Assembly: GCF_003254395.2 (NCBI RefSeq)
Contig: NC_037646.1
Span: forward strand, 9,206,381-9,270,380
Direction of reading: 5' to 3'
DNA from: Apis mellifera
Lineage: Eukaryota > Arthropoda > Insecta > Hymenoptera > Apidae
DNA length: 64,000 nucleotides
Shown: piece by piece, positions 14,455-27,678 of the stretch
Layout: each line of letters starts with the position of its first letter
How positions within the stretch are numbered: position 1 is the stretch's first letter
Program-made: the position numbers and the translations under genes
The notes under the pieces: generated by a model
What the model saw: only the letters and a program-made list of their open reading frames with translations
Database searches by the model: none
Told to the model about the DNA's origin: nothing

Positions 14455-15190
14455 ATTCGACGCAGTCATTTCGAATATTATCATGGAGACGATGATGAGG
14501 GGTAGATTCGTGTAGCGTGATACGATTCTTTCTTTTCTTTTTCTCTCTCTCTTTTTCTCCCTCTCTCTTTTTTCCTTTCCTGCTAATTTGGCGCAAGCTT
14601 AGCAAGCTGGCCATAAGCACATCGTGGAAGAGGGATGATATCGATTAGAAAATAATAGACCAGCGGTTGGCTGCCGATTAACGGCGACATAGCGGTGAAA
14701 CGGCCGTTTCGACGGGTATTAAGTGTTTGCGGATTGTGTATTGCCTTTTATCGGACAGGGAGTAGTAATGAATATAGCGCGGATCATTTGTCATAATCCG
14801 GGTCATTATTTTCGTTGTTTTGATTCTCATCAATTCTTTTTTTTTTTATATATATATATAATCTTATTTATTATTTTTTTACGTCTATCAATTATCGAGG
14901 TGAATTTGAATATTGAAAATAATTGATTTTTCCTGATTCATCTTTCCTATACTATATATATATATGGTATAAATCGATCGCGTGGCAATTAATTTGTTGA
15001 CAAAAATCGATAGGATATATTTATGAGAGCCATTCGTTTTCTTTTTTCGGTGTATAATTCCCGAAATGCCGTCCAATGACTATTTTTTAATCAAGTAGTG
15101 CGTTAACGAATCCTGTCAGAGAAAATCATGAATATCGCATGGATTGTAATAGGATCGCGCTCAATCTGGGTGTGAAATAAAAAGTACATA

Positions 15191-15222
15191 GAGAAAGAGA
15201 GAAAGAGAGAGAAAGAGAGAGA
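15191..15222. repeat. GAGA/GAAA compound repeat
   Basis: Three imperfect copies of a GAGAAAGA-type unit form an all-purine run of about 32 bases. Confidence 0.9.
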
Positions 15223-17628
15223 CAAAGAAATAAATGTTTAACTAAAAATACAAATTGAAAGAGGTGAGTTAAATGGCGGGACGGAGATTGGCGATATCTA
15301 CAATATAAATAAAAATGAAAGTATTAATTTTCGAACGCCGAGATGCGTATATCTCCACTTATATTTTCATTTCACGACGATGTTGATTCTAAACAGAAAA
15401 GAACGAAACAATAAAATCTCGGCTGATGTGCGCTATACGCGATCAATCGCCGCCATTTTACCTTTTGTCGAAATCCCATTACGTCTACTATCCGAATAGC
15501 AAACATCCGATGAACGACCACCTGATGACGATCTCCGATCGCGAGAAAGTGGAACGAAGCGACGTATCGACGCCCTTCGAAAGTAGAACAGCTGTGCCGT
15601 TTCTCCGTCTACTTGGGTTCAACGAAATCGGCGTAGAATAACGTTGAAATTGGTTGTCGAGAAATTTCTAAATTCGATTCCGATAATTTTTTTTTTTCCG
15701 TGTCAAGTCGATTTAACCGCAACAATCGAGATCGAGCTTTTTAAAATTTTTTACCGTACAAATTTTCGAAAATTTTCTTTCTTCGCGTAAACTCGTTAAA
15801 CTCGGTTCTGGAAAGTGGATATGTAGGATGGAAGCGGTTTTTTTAAAAAAAAAACTACCATCGATCCTGTTAATGCAACAAAAGCTAGAGAGAAAAAAAA
15901 GAGAGAGAAGAAAAGAGACGATTCTCTTTCGCGTCAGACAATGTTGCATCGTCGCGGCCCATGATAGTTCCATTAGGCGAGCAATATCCTTTTTTATTTC
16001 GCGTTGGATCGGATATCTCGTTACGTTCCACCTATATGATATATGTATTCGCGCGGATATCCGTTATGCGTGCTATCCGGATGCCCGGGATTCCGACACG
16101 CGCACACAGGGACACGGCTTAGCCCGTGTACAATGGTATAAAGTCAATATAATTATGCTTGTGGATGTTGGATAGGGTTCCAGCGTAATGCAGATCTCGC
16201 AGGAACACAAAAGCTCGGGCTTGAAATAATTTAAACGCATCCCTGATGCGGCCTGATAGTAATATTAATAATAACGCGCGAAAACTGGACCGACCTCGTA
16301 GGCTCGATTTACCCGGGCTCGAATGTTTCGAAGGGTGCACCAGGGATCCCAGACTTTGCTCCTGCCTGAATTCAAATTCACTCTCTCGTAACTTTATCGT
16401 ATCTTTTATCAACGATACTTCTCTCGACAGAATGAATCGTCTCAAGTGATACGATCGTTGGAGAGGAGAATTCCATCCTCTGTTCAATCTTTCTCTTTCT
16501 CTCTCGAAGATAACAAAAAAATTCGTTGAAATTATCTAATTTCCGGGCAGGCGACGAACGAAATTACGGCCCAATCTTGGGGCGTCGAATTTCAATTACA
16601 ACTCTGAAACACGATGGTTCGGCTTGAATCGATAAATCCATCGATTTCTGATACGTTTATCTCAAATTTCCTATCGATCGGCGGCGAAGAACATCGAGCG
16701 AGCATGGACGCGTCACGTGCGACGCTTGGCGCCTCGCTGTCGAAAGTCGAGTTCGTATCGAAAGTCGGAAGGGCATGTCCGGATAATTGGACAGGGGTGA
16801 AAGGAGTTGGTTGGTTGGACGTAGGCAAAGGAATAAGCAATTTCGACATGCTTAACATGTAAATCCTCCCGGCCGCGATATCAGCGGCACGAAACAGAAG
16901 CTCTCCTCCCTCCCTCCTTTCTCCTTCCATGATCCAAATGACCGGCGTTTCTGGGTGAATATAAATTACGCCCCTGATCAGCCGCGCCCACTCCGCGTCA
17001 CACTCGCCCTCCCTCCTCCCCTCGTTAGATTACGCTCACGATCTTACGCGTGGGCGAATAGCCGGGCAGAGAATGGGTTGAATAGAAATTCTTCTCGAGA
17101 GGTTTTTACCGCGTTCCGGAAATTGCCGTAATATTTTTTCGCGGTGACGTTTAGATTGGACGAGCGTACACAGAGGGAGGGAGGAGATGGTCTCTCTCTC
17201 TCCTCTTGGATGGTTCAACGAGTGGGTAAGTTATGCGTCGATGATGACGCAGTGTCTACCCGGTTGACTGATGGCCGGGGGATTGTTGGAACTGCTTGAA
17301 TAAATCGTTGCAGTTTGGACGGATGAGCAAGAAGAGGGGCTATTAAAAGGGGGGAAAAGGGGAGAAACGAGGACGATTTCTTTTTTACACGCGCGTCGGT
17401 GAAATATTACGCGCGTTGAATGATCGAATAATTTCGGATAATTCGCAAAAGTGACGACGATGAAATTTTGAATTTTTCCTATTTTATCTTTGTTTTTTCC
17501 TTTCCTTTTTTTTTTGACAATTAACGAAGATTAATTTTAATTTTTAACCGAGATAAAATTTTATTGTCGCTTTAATCCCAGTTGCTCTGTTAATATCACG
17601 CGGATAACGAAAGATAAAATTTGTTCGA

Positions 17629-17644
17629 GGGGGAGGGGGGGGGG
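17629..17644 (+). repeat. G-run
   Basis: Sixteen bases of G with one A. A similar run lies at 7810-7827. It is a possible quadruplex former with no gene nearby. Confidence 0.8.
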
Positions 17645-18214
17645 TCTCGTAATATCGGTTCGTGAGCCCCGAGCGACAATAGCCTCTCCTCGCAGTCTGA
17701 CGAAATTTCGAAAACGGATTCCGATTTTTAATACAAGTATCATCCATTTTTCCCGCGCTTCCGGTTCGTTGGGAAAAAAGTGATTTTCAAAAAAATTCGA
17801 CGTCAAGCGAACCAATTACCGACGAGAGAGAAGAACCCAATTTGTTAATTACACTAACGACTAGTTCTCTCGCGCACTTTATAATCGGATTGTAAAGAGT
17901 CCTCGTCGAAAATAGTTTCGAACAGAATCGTTAAAATGTCGTAATCTTTCGAGTAAATTGCAAAAAAAAAAAAAACGATCAATCACGTTATATAATACGA
18001 TTCGAACGAATTACGAGACACCTCTTATCGATCGATCTATTGATCGCGGAATAATCGCGAAAATGCGTACAAAGTAACGCGAAACGAGATCATTGTCAAT
18101 TTTATGGTCGAGTTATTCGAATTAACAAGAGATACATATTCGTGCTCGAGTGCTCGAGCTCCACCATTTTACAATCGTATATATATATAATTATTGTATA
18201 GCCTTTTGTATGCG

Positions 18215-18235
18215 TATATATATATATATATATAT
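18215..18235. repeat. (TA)n microsatellite
   Basis: A pure TA run of 21 bases. A shorter TA run lies just upstream at 18179-18189. Confidence 0.92.
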
Positions 18236-19990
18236 TTATTGTCGTTCAATGAAAATGTTTATGACGAATACGAAATCAATAATCGTATTTGCGAAATGTC
18301 ATAAGTTGGATGGAAAAACAGTCGATGGGATGGAATTCAACGTTATCGGTATTCCTCCTCTTTGTCAGATTCGGGGAAAAAATCGATAAACCATTCTCTC
18401 TACGAATTTCTCTATACTTCTGTTTACAACCATTGTTCACACCTAGATTAGTTTTAAACGTTACTTTCGGAACATTGAACTCGTTTTTGTACGAATTTAC
18501 AAGCCATTCGATACTGTTTATTTATTTTTTCTTCTCCCTCTCTCTCTTTCTTTTTCTCTCTTTTCCTCTCTTTTTTCTCCTTTTTATTGGCACCCCTTTC
18601 ACGGCACAATCGCACCACTGTTAGAGCATCGAATTTACAAGCCAAAGAGCTCTGCGGATACCGGGAGAATCGTTTAATCCTTTGATTCGGTGGTTGCTCA
18701 TTACCAGCTGCACCCACGTTCTGATCAGATTTAATTGAAATTTCACGCTGCACGCCCTATCGGTCGCTCACGCTACGCTCAAAATTCCTCGGCTATCGAT
18801 AATTCTCGTTTCGCTCGGCTACGAATCGCGTTTATCAAACGTTCCACGGGATCAAACGTTCATCGTCCTCGTGGAACGCACGTACGATTCGTTTGCGTTT
18901 CTTTTAAATTAAAGAAGGGTATAAAAAAAAAAATTTGTAAGATGTATGGAAATAGAGAAGACGAAATGAAACGGTTCTCGACAAAATTCTCTACTTTTTT
19001 TACTTTTCTTCCCCCCCCCTCCCTCCAAACTCCGTTAAAATTACCGTTGCGATTTCCTCGTAAATTCACGCGAAATTTCAACAGCATGGTCTTTCGTCCT
19101 TTCGTCCGCGATTAATAATACGAGAATTGTCACTTGGACCACGAGCGTAATTAACGAGTGCGATAACGTTGCGTCGAACAATGCTCTCGTGTTTTCCCCG
19201 GTGCTCGCTTACGTGTACGAAACGAGCTTCCGTTTGTTGTTCCGTCGACCTATTTGATCTTTTTACTCTTTATTCTTCCTCTTCCCTTTCTTCTTCTTTC
19301 TTTTTCTTTTTTTCCACCAACCTCCTCCCCCGCCCCTCTTTATCCGTTTCCTTTCGTACATCGGAGGACGGAACAAACGAGGGCCAGGATACGAGCGTTT
19401 CGTATCCCCATTGTCCCCCGATCCCGGCCACAAAAGAATAAATTATGCGATCGAATCCCGCACGCCAACGATATTATTTACTCGGCCGATACGGTAATAA
19501 CGCGTTTGTCACGGCAGACTGGCCGTGATCTCGAATTCGTCCCTTCCATTCTCGATTGTCATCGCTTTACGAACTGGAAATAAAACAACTTGTCGCGAGA
19601 TTAGAAATACACCACTCCTGTGTATGGTACAGTATATCGAATAAAATACGCAAATCACGCTCCAAATTTTCTGAATATCCTTCTCTCCTCTCGATGCGTC
19701 ATTGAAAATCGATCTATCATCGAAATTCCTTTTCCCTCCTTTTCCATCTTTTTTTTTTTCGTTAAAATTTCTCGTATCAGATAGATAGAGATTGGAAATT
19801 TTTTTCGAATTTCTTCTTTCGATTTTTGAAAATTTTTGGAAAAGTCGATTCGAATTGGGAAACGGGAGCAAGAATCGCGAGACGGCAATTACATGCGCAT
19901 CAGTCGCAATTTTCCGGGAAGAGGAAGAGGAGCGTCTTGTTTCCGCTCTCTCGTTCGAGTGGCTAATTAAATCCGAGATATTGTGCCGTG

Positions 19991-20652
19991 CATAAAATTA
20001 ACCGCGCGAATGTCTAAGAATGAATAAGTCTGAATACCGCGGTTGGAAATCCGCCCCCGTAAACTTGCTTCCGGTGGATGAACGTCACGATTTCATTTCG
20101 GTTAATCACGGATTAAGTAATTGGTAAAGAGCTAAATGTTATAGAAATTGGAATACTCTTCTATTTTTCCTTTTTTGACGGCTAATCCTGAGCTAGAAGA
20201 TGCTTCGAAGAAAGAAAGAAGGATCGGACAAGAGTATCGTATTTAATTTTTACATTTTAAAAATATCAAACTTTAAAAATTACTATTATATCGGATTGTT
20301 GGAATGAAAATATAAAATTAAAAACATAAACATAAAATTAACCGCGTGAATATCTAAGAATGAATAAATCGCGGTCTGAATACCATGATTGGAAAAAAAT
20401 TAAATTTACTTCCGGTGGATGAACGTCTCGATTTCATTTCGGTTGATCATCGGATTAGGTAATTGATAAAGAGCTAAATGTTACAGAAATTGAAATACTC
20501 TTCTATTTTTCTTTTTTTGACGGCTAATCCTGAGCTAGAAGATGCTTCGAGGAAAGAAAGAAAGAAGGATCAGACAAAAGTATCGTATTTAATTTTTTTT
20601 ACATTTTAAAAATATCAAACTTTAAAGATTACTATTATATCGAATTGTCGGA
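19991..20652. repeat. Tandem duplication, two copies of about 340 and 322 bp
   Basis: Copy 1 starts at 19991 and copy 2 at 20331, both with CATAAAATTAACCGCG. The copies share long blocks in the same order: CTTCCGGTGGATGAACGTC, then GACGGCTAATCCTGAGCTAG with AAGATGCTTCGA, then TTTTAAAAATATCAAACTTT. They differ by scattered substitutions and small indels, so the duplication is not very recent. I see neither coding potential nor terminal inverted repeats. Confidence 0.93.
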
Positions 20653-22846
20653 GATGACAAACCTAAGAATTGGATTCTGCTATTTCTCGACGCGAGAAAT
20701 TGTACTTAACTATCTCGTTTTCGTCGCACAGGAAATAACGTTTGTAATTTTTATTAACCCCGATAATACCGTGAAGAGGTATCATTTTGCAAAGAAAGGA
20801 AAAAAAAAGAAAGAAAGGAAAGAAAGAAAGAAACATCGCAATGGAAACAAGAATAAACGAGTACCCACTCCGTCTGACACGACGTGGAATAGTATTCTGC
20901 CTCCGTAGGGGGTTTCCAAGATCCCCTGCCGTTCCCGCGGATATTACAATACTGGAATACGTGTGCTATAAAGAAAATGAAACGACGAACGGTCGGCCCG
21001 TTTTACAATCTGATACGTTCGCGCGTGGTAGACCCTGTTTGGGTTGTAAAGAATAAGAAATAAGATCGTTGGTGGGAAACAAAGGAAGAAATAAAAGATG
21101 GAAGAGACGGGAAGAGAGAGGAGGAGAAAGAGAGAAAAGAAGGGAAGGGGGAAAAAGGGTTGGTCGAGTCAAAAAATAAAGAGGGAGAAAGGAAAAAAGA
21201 AGAAGAAACTGGAGGGACGGGACGGGATGCAGACGAAGGACTGTTTGGCGAATCTCACGCCTAAAATCAGCACGCGAGCACGCTACGATGGGGGAGAGGG
21301 AGGGGAGATATGCAAAACGGCGAGGGCTTTATGCAAAAAAATCTTCTGCCACCGATTCACTTTCCTCCTCTCTTATCATTCCGCGTGTACGACCCTTGCG
21401 ATGTTGTTTTTATTTATTTTACACGATATATATATATATACAAGGGGAGGCTTCAACGCGATGAAATTCAGCATCCAGCTTTTTCTCTCCTCGCTCGACG
21501 ATAATTTTTCGCGGGAAAAAAGGAAAATAACGATATTTTCATTCCAAATGGGATATTTAAGGAAATTTATACTTTCGTTTGGAAAATTTTTGCCAGACGA
21601 GAGGAATTACTTTTAATGATTTACAATGATGTAAGCCAATTAATCATTGTTTTCGACATTTTTGTTCCGCCCACCCCCTTTTTTTTCTTTTTCTAAATTT
21701 CGTCACACGTCCCTTTAAAATTATTTTTCCTCCGGATGGGATAATTAATCTTGGGCCCTGGTCATCCATTTCATCCGATTCAATATCTTGGTGATAAAGT
21801 ATATTACGGCGAAGGCCTATGTATCACGCAGACCGATAGACGTCTCTGAAAGGGAAGCTCGCGGGATTGTCACGGGTTGATGTCGCCTCCACGCTCCTCC
21901 CCCCACCTCCCACTCAGTTTGATCAATAAGCACTTTTGCATGCCAGCAAGAGATATTCCCGAAAACCCGGGAACATATTTCAAACTTGGATCGCGAGCTT
22001 CGCCGGATTTCCTTGAATAAAATATCCATTCAACAATGTTGGCTGCTGGGCGAGGAATTGGAAACAAAGAGGCTACTGACGGCTCGAGTCGAGATTCAAT
22101 GTCTGGAACCTAAATTCGAAGAAATTTATATCACAACGATGCATTACGTCGTTTATTCCACTCGTATGTCCAAATCTCTATAAAAATATTCCAAATTCAA
22201 AGAGAAACCGCAACTCGAATCTATCGTGGAGAATTTGAATCGAAAGTGTTGAAACGCATGATCGTTGAATTTGAACGTTTCCAAAGTCTGGAAGTGTAAT
22301 TTCCGAATCGAAGAAACAAAAATATCTGTGACGTTGGCCGAGACGTTCGTTCGTTCGTTCGTTTGCTCGTAATTGGTTTCCAAGAAGAGGGGAGAGGATC
22401 GAATTCGCTGGCAAGAAATTAATTAAATTCGAACGTTCGGCTTTATTGAAATTGATTCGCAGGATCGCGTGCAAGCACGCGAGATATATGTCCAATTGCG
22501 GATATCTTTTTGCAGACGCATTCGATACATCGGGTGCACGCGATCAAAATACCCCTTGCTCTTTCCCCGCCCTCCCTTTTAAAAGGGCAGACATTCGTTT
22601 CGGAATCGCATCGAACCGGGCATCCTCTCCCATCCAGGAATTTTTAATCGGATGATAATGGATCTTGGATGTTGATTCGTGGATACAATTGGGGATCGAA
22701 TAATCAAGGGAAATCAAATTTCAATGCTTTTCGAGTAAACCATTCAAAAATTAATCTCTACGAATTTAGGTCGTATTAATAATCCATTGTACTCGGTGTC
22801 GCGCTACGAGTAATTAATTAATCCGCGTTTTCATTGTTATTGAAGA
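20653..22846. other. Non-coding region between two repeat arrays
   Basis: It contains the purine-rich stretch at 21.1 kb, a short TA run at 21427 and a (GTTC)n run near 22345. I see no coding or RNA gene. Confidence 0.6.
21096..21222. repeat. Long purine-rich stretch
   Basis: About 125 bases on the + strand are dominated by A and G, broken by a short stretch near 21160-21175. There is no periodic unit. The open frame across it encodes only Lys, Arg, Glu and Gly-rich sequence and is not a gene. Confidence 0.7.
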
Positions 22847-24020
22847 GAAATAATACGGGGGAGATAAATATTGCTATTTTCAATTATATTGCGATTGTAA
22901 GAAATTTCGCAGAGAAGAGATAATTTATAATAAAAAAAATTAAATCGATGATTATTATTTTACACTGTGGAAATTTCATTTAACCGTCTCAAGGTTCGTT
23001 CTAAAATTTGAAAAAATCGGGGATAACCCGATATCAAGATATTTTTCCAGAAAATAATACGGGAGAGATAAATATTGCTATTTTCAATTAATATATTGCG
23101 ATTGTAAGAAATTTCGAAGAGAAGAGATAATTTATAATAAAAAAAATTAAATCGATGATTATTATTTTACACCATGGAAATCTATTATTTCATTTAACTA
23201 TCTCAAGGTTTGTTCCAAGATTTGAAAAAATCAGGGGTGACTCGATATCGACCGATGTTTCGAGAGAGAGATTATATTGCGATTGTAAGAAATTTCGAAG
23301 AGAAGAGATAATTTATAATAAAAAAAATTAAATCGATGATTATTATTTTACACCATGGAAATCTATTATTTCATTTAACTATCTCAAGGTTTGTTCCAAG
23401 ATTTGAAAAAATCAGGGGTGACTCGATATCGACCGATGTTTCGAGAGAGAGATTATATTGCGATTGTAAGAAATTTCGAAGAGAAGAGATAATTTATAAT
23501 AATAAAAAAAAATTAAATCGATGATTATTATTTTACACTGTGGAAATCCGTTATTTCATTTAACCGTCTCAAGGTTCCTTTCAAGATTTGAAAAAATCGG
23601 GGGTAACCCGATATCAAGACATTTTTTCAGGAAATAATACGGGAGAGATAAATATTGCTATTTTCAATTATATTGCGATTGTAAGAAATTTCGAAGAGAA
23701 GAGATAATTTATAATAAAAAAAATTAAATCGATGATTATTATTTTACACCGTGGAAATCTATCATTTCATTTAACTATCTCAAGGTTCGTTCCAAGATTT
23801 GAAAAAATCGGGGGTGACTCGATATCGACCGATGTTTCGAGAGAGAGATTATATTGCGATTGTAAGAAATTTCGAAGAGAGGAGATAATTTATAATAAAA
23901 AAAATTAAATCGATGATTATTATTTTACACCGTGGAAATCTATAATTTCATTTAACTATCTCAAGGTTCGTTCCAAGATTTGAAAAAATCGGGGTTGACC
24001 CGATGTTTCGAGACATTTTT
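22847..24020. repeat. Six-unit minisatellite with alternating 181-bp and 207-215-bp units
   Basis: The core GCGATTGTAAGAAATTTCG starts at 22891, 23098, 23279, 23460, 23675 and 23856, giving periods of 207, 181, 181, 215 and 181. Each unit continues through an AT-rich core with AAATCGATGATTATTATTTTACAC and a segment with CATTTAAC(C/T).TCTCAAGGTT. Two linker types join the units. The long type contains ATAATACGGGAGAGATAAAT. The short type contains CCGATGTTTCGAGAGAGA. The units starting at 23098 and 23279 look identical over 181 bases, which implies a recent duplication. The last unit ends in a hybrid of both linkers near 24020. I see no coding potential. Confidence 0.95.
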
Positions 24021-25609
24021 CCGGGCGATGAAATATATCCGAAGCTCCGGTTTTCCGGGGGAAGACAGTCGCTGAAACGGCAGGTGTGTATCTCCACCAG
24101 TGGCCGTCGGTTCATATTAAAGATTTCGATAACCGTTCCATCGCAGGGTGAACTCGAGCGGATGTCACGCTATCGCGGCCAGACTCAAATATCCGAATCG
24201 CAATACCACGATGTGTCGACCGCAGAGTGTGCTTGCTACTGGATGCAGCGAATCTCGTATCTAATCAAGACTCGACCCACATATCCTCGACAGACGTGGC
24301 GGGCATCGTGATATTCGCCATTCGTTTCCTGATTTAATTAAAGTCGGCTCATTGATCCGTCTGCTTGACGGCTTTAATTTTGTTGACAAAAAGTTTGGCC
24401 GCCTCGATTCTTAACATTCTTATAAACCTCGGATTAATCCATCAACTATGATTAGCAACTTTATGGCTTCTCAATGAGAAAACTCATCTCATAGAGCTTC
24501 TTTGTTGGCGAGAAGTTTTTTTCTTGGACTCTTTTATTCAGTTATTATTATTTTTATTTCAATTCCTTGTAAAAGATCCAGTTTCTCTATTTTATATATA
24601 ATTCACGTTTGAACGTGTTGCCTCGTATTGGTAAATTCTCTCTTTCCCTTAATTAGTCCCCTCGTTCTTCGATCTTGCCACGTTCACTACCCATTCAAAA
24701 GTAGCGTTTATCTAAAACTGGGGCCTTTTCTCAGCTATTGATGAAACGAGAGGGTTTCGCTAAACGCCCTTATTTCACAGTTCTATCACACTAGCAAGCG
24801 CTAAAGGAAGTAGAACATCGGTTCCCTATCGATTTTTGGTCTACCTGATGATAAGATGGAATCGCATTCAGCCATCCATTCCTCCTGCTACTCCAATCGT
24901 TCCTCGTGCTGGCTTTCACCGCCTAAACACGGTTAAAAACCTTGGCAACTAAATCATTACTCGTTCCATCTACAACATGTTTCGCATCTTTCGTTATCGT
25001 CTTGAAAAATTCGTGAAAATAAGCGCGGTAAACGAGTTAAGATTAGAATCGAGTTAGTTGTTGCGAATCGATTTGAATTATCAGAAGAACTATGAGAAAG
25101 AAGAAGAAGGGAAGGGAACGAATGAATTGAATTTCATTTCGAGTCGTGGAAACGGTTAATGGAATTTTTTATAACGCGTTCAAGAAGTTTGACCGTAAAT
25201 TTTTTAACAGGATCGAGAAATTCGGAGCGCTCCCCGTTGACAACGGGAGAAGTTTCTTTTCTGCAGAGATGTTCTTTGAACAAGCAGGGATGGAAGTTAA
25301 TTCGAAGTAATTACCGCCCTGCTAACGATCAATTAAGCGCATCTGGGATAGATCCCGATAATGCAGCGAGGCGACTATGGTAGCTGAAGCCTGTTACGAT
25401 TAAAACCATTTCCGGCAAAAAGCGCAGGCTCGCGCGTGCCGAGGAAAATTGCCGTGCCGTGGAATAATGGAATTAATCTGATTCGCAATCGAATCCGGAT
25501 AAGGCGAATCGGGTTATAGTTTCTGCAATACACTTCACTCGAATACTAAATTCCTGCTAAATAACGAATATTAATGATCCTCTCAAGAATTTAGCCATTA
25601 ATATATGTA

Positions 25610-25629
25610 TAAATAAATAAATAAATAAA
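25610..25629. repeat. (AAAT)n microsatellite
   Basis: Five copies of the tetranucleotide AAAT in a non-coding stretch. Confidence 0.92.
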
Positions 25630-26374
25630 GGAAGAGGATGAAAATGAAGAGAATCTAAAAAGATTTAGATTATCGTCGAGGAGATATCGAAACTGATGGG
25701 ATTATTAAAAGAGCGCAGTTCTTATAAAATATTAAAATATCTTATTTATATTTATTTCAAGCTTTCCACTTCTTCCTTTCGAGTAAAAAAGATAGAACTT
25801 TGCGAAAATTCTTGGAAGCGCTTTAATTTATCTCAAGAAGAAGAGCAGGTAGAAAATTGTAAAACTTTGAACGCGAAAAAGTGAAAGTTGTTTCACGGAA
25901 AAGTATGAACGTAAGCGTTTGTTTCGTGCATCGGTGGACGACTGAAACAGTGGAACTATAGTCTATCCCGTAATAACCGAGTGGCCAACCTGGACGGGCA
26001 AACTTTCTGCCTCATTAGGGGAAATATAGGCGTGCTTGCGTGTCTGCAGTCTTTTTCTTACGTCCAAAATGGAGAAAGTTCGCGAGAGTCACGTACTCGC
26101 GAGAAAGCCTGCTCCTAAGGGAACAACTATCTCGAAAGACCAGGGAAGAACCTTGACGTTTTTACTTTTCACGAAGAGATTCATTGATTATTATTTCGAC
26201 TCTACTGTTGGATATTCAATTACGATAAAATTAATTAAAAAAGAAAAAAAAAAGAACTTCGTATCACAGTTTCGCGAATACTCGAAATAATCATCGTTGA
26301 AGAAAAATATCAAGTCTTTGCTCATTCGCTATTCTAATAAAAAAAAGAAGAAGAAATAGAGTCGTTCTCGATAT

Positions 26375-26399
26375 ATTTATTTATTTATTTATTTATTTT
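26375..26399. repeat. (ATTT)n microsatellite
   Basis: Six copies of the tetranucleotide ATTT. It has the same composition as the AAAT repeat 750 bases upstream, in the opposite sense. Confidence 0.92.
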
Positions 26400-27644
26400 C
26401 AATTTCAAAATAGTTATTATATAAATAGTGGAACGATAGACACGTGATTCCAATTAGAAAGAAATTAATTGGTTTCACGGAAGGGACATAAAAATTTCGG
26501 AAAGCAATTATAGGTGTAGCAGTAGTGAGCAACATTGGGAATAATAACCGTTGTTTGCAAATCAATATGTTATCGCGTAAACTGTTATTGCACGATATAG
26601 GTATTGACATTGAATACGGTAAATACGGTTTTATGTGATTATTAAACCTTGAATAATATTGATTTATAGAGATTTGCTTATACGGATCGCCCGTGACGAT
26701 TATATACAGACCGGCTTCATAAATTCAACGTCTCGAGGGATGAAACTACTCCTGATAAATGAAACGTTTGCCTAGCGCGAATATTTTCTAATTATACTGC
26801 GTGTAATAAAGTGTGTCAAGCAAACACTGTGCTCGCGCTGTGCTGACGACGGTAGCACAAGACGGCCGAGAAAATGAAATAAGAATAAAAGTCTCTTGCG
26901 TAACACGCAAGCTTCAATTAACCGAAAACGCAAACCGTGTCGAAGGCGAAACACTTGCACGGGGATAAGGATCCTTTATTGGGCGAACAACCTCCGCTTC
27001 GATTTTAATTAAAACGACCTTTGTCGTTCCCTACGAACATCGAGGGCAAATATTACATATTTATAATCCGAATAAACCAAATCACGATACGCGAATCATA
27101 AAATCACGCTTCTAAAAACACATGTATAAATATCCTGTGCCTAATAAATCGTCCATTTATTCGATCGAATACGAAGTTAACACTTCAGAAAAGCGTTCTC
27201 ATTAATTTAGAGTAGTTGGAAACTGATCAACACGTGGACGAAGCTGATTAATCCCGATTAAAACTGATCTCGACTCGAGATCCGAAAAGATCCAGCCATT
27301 CACGACCCCCTACGTCGAATTCGCGACGTCCATCGAGGAGAATTGGCGGGGGGTTAACAATGGGTCGGGGTGGATTATTAATAGTTGGCCAGGCTGTTGT
27401 TTCTCGGCTGGGTGTTCACCGGTAAATAATGGGCGGCGTTTCGGTATGGCGATGAGATGCGCTCGTTGGAACGTGTGCGCCCTCTAGCGCGTTAAGAATG
27501 GCCGGTGGACGGCCTAGGGGAGAGAGGAAATGGAGGGGGAGAGTTGTTTAATTAATCACGCGATTTATTACATTTCTCCGTGATTTTTCGTAACGGCCTT
27601 TTGTTCGAGACAAAGCGGCCACCCCGCCCGTGTTCTTTGTCCAT

Positions 27645-27678
27645 GTCTCTCCCCCTCTCTTTCTCTCTCTCTCTCTTT
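27645..27678. repeat. CT-rich microsatellite
   Basis: A CT dinucleotide run with a C-rich interruption, in an otherwise GC-rich patch. Confidence 0.88.

Larger units (their letters stand above)
7683..19990. other. Non-coding region, no gene seen
   Basis: Simple repeats and purine or pyrimidine runs only. A GC-rich patch at 9860-10320 yields a 159-codon Arg-rich open frame on the - strand without family features. The motif GGGTTCGAACCC at 8590 resembles a tRNA T-loop but has no tRNA around it. Confidence 0.6.

Noticed and set aside
22847..24020. CRISPR-like array
   Set aside because: The units are 181-215 bases long with no short repeat and unique spacer pattern, and the genome is eukaryotic. 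It is a minisatellite.
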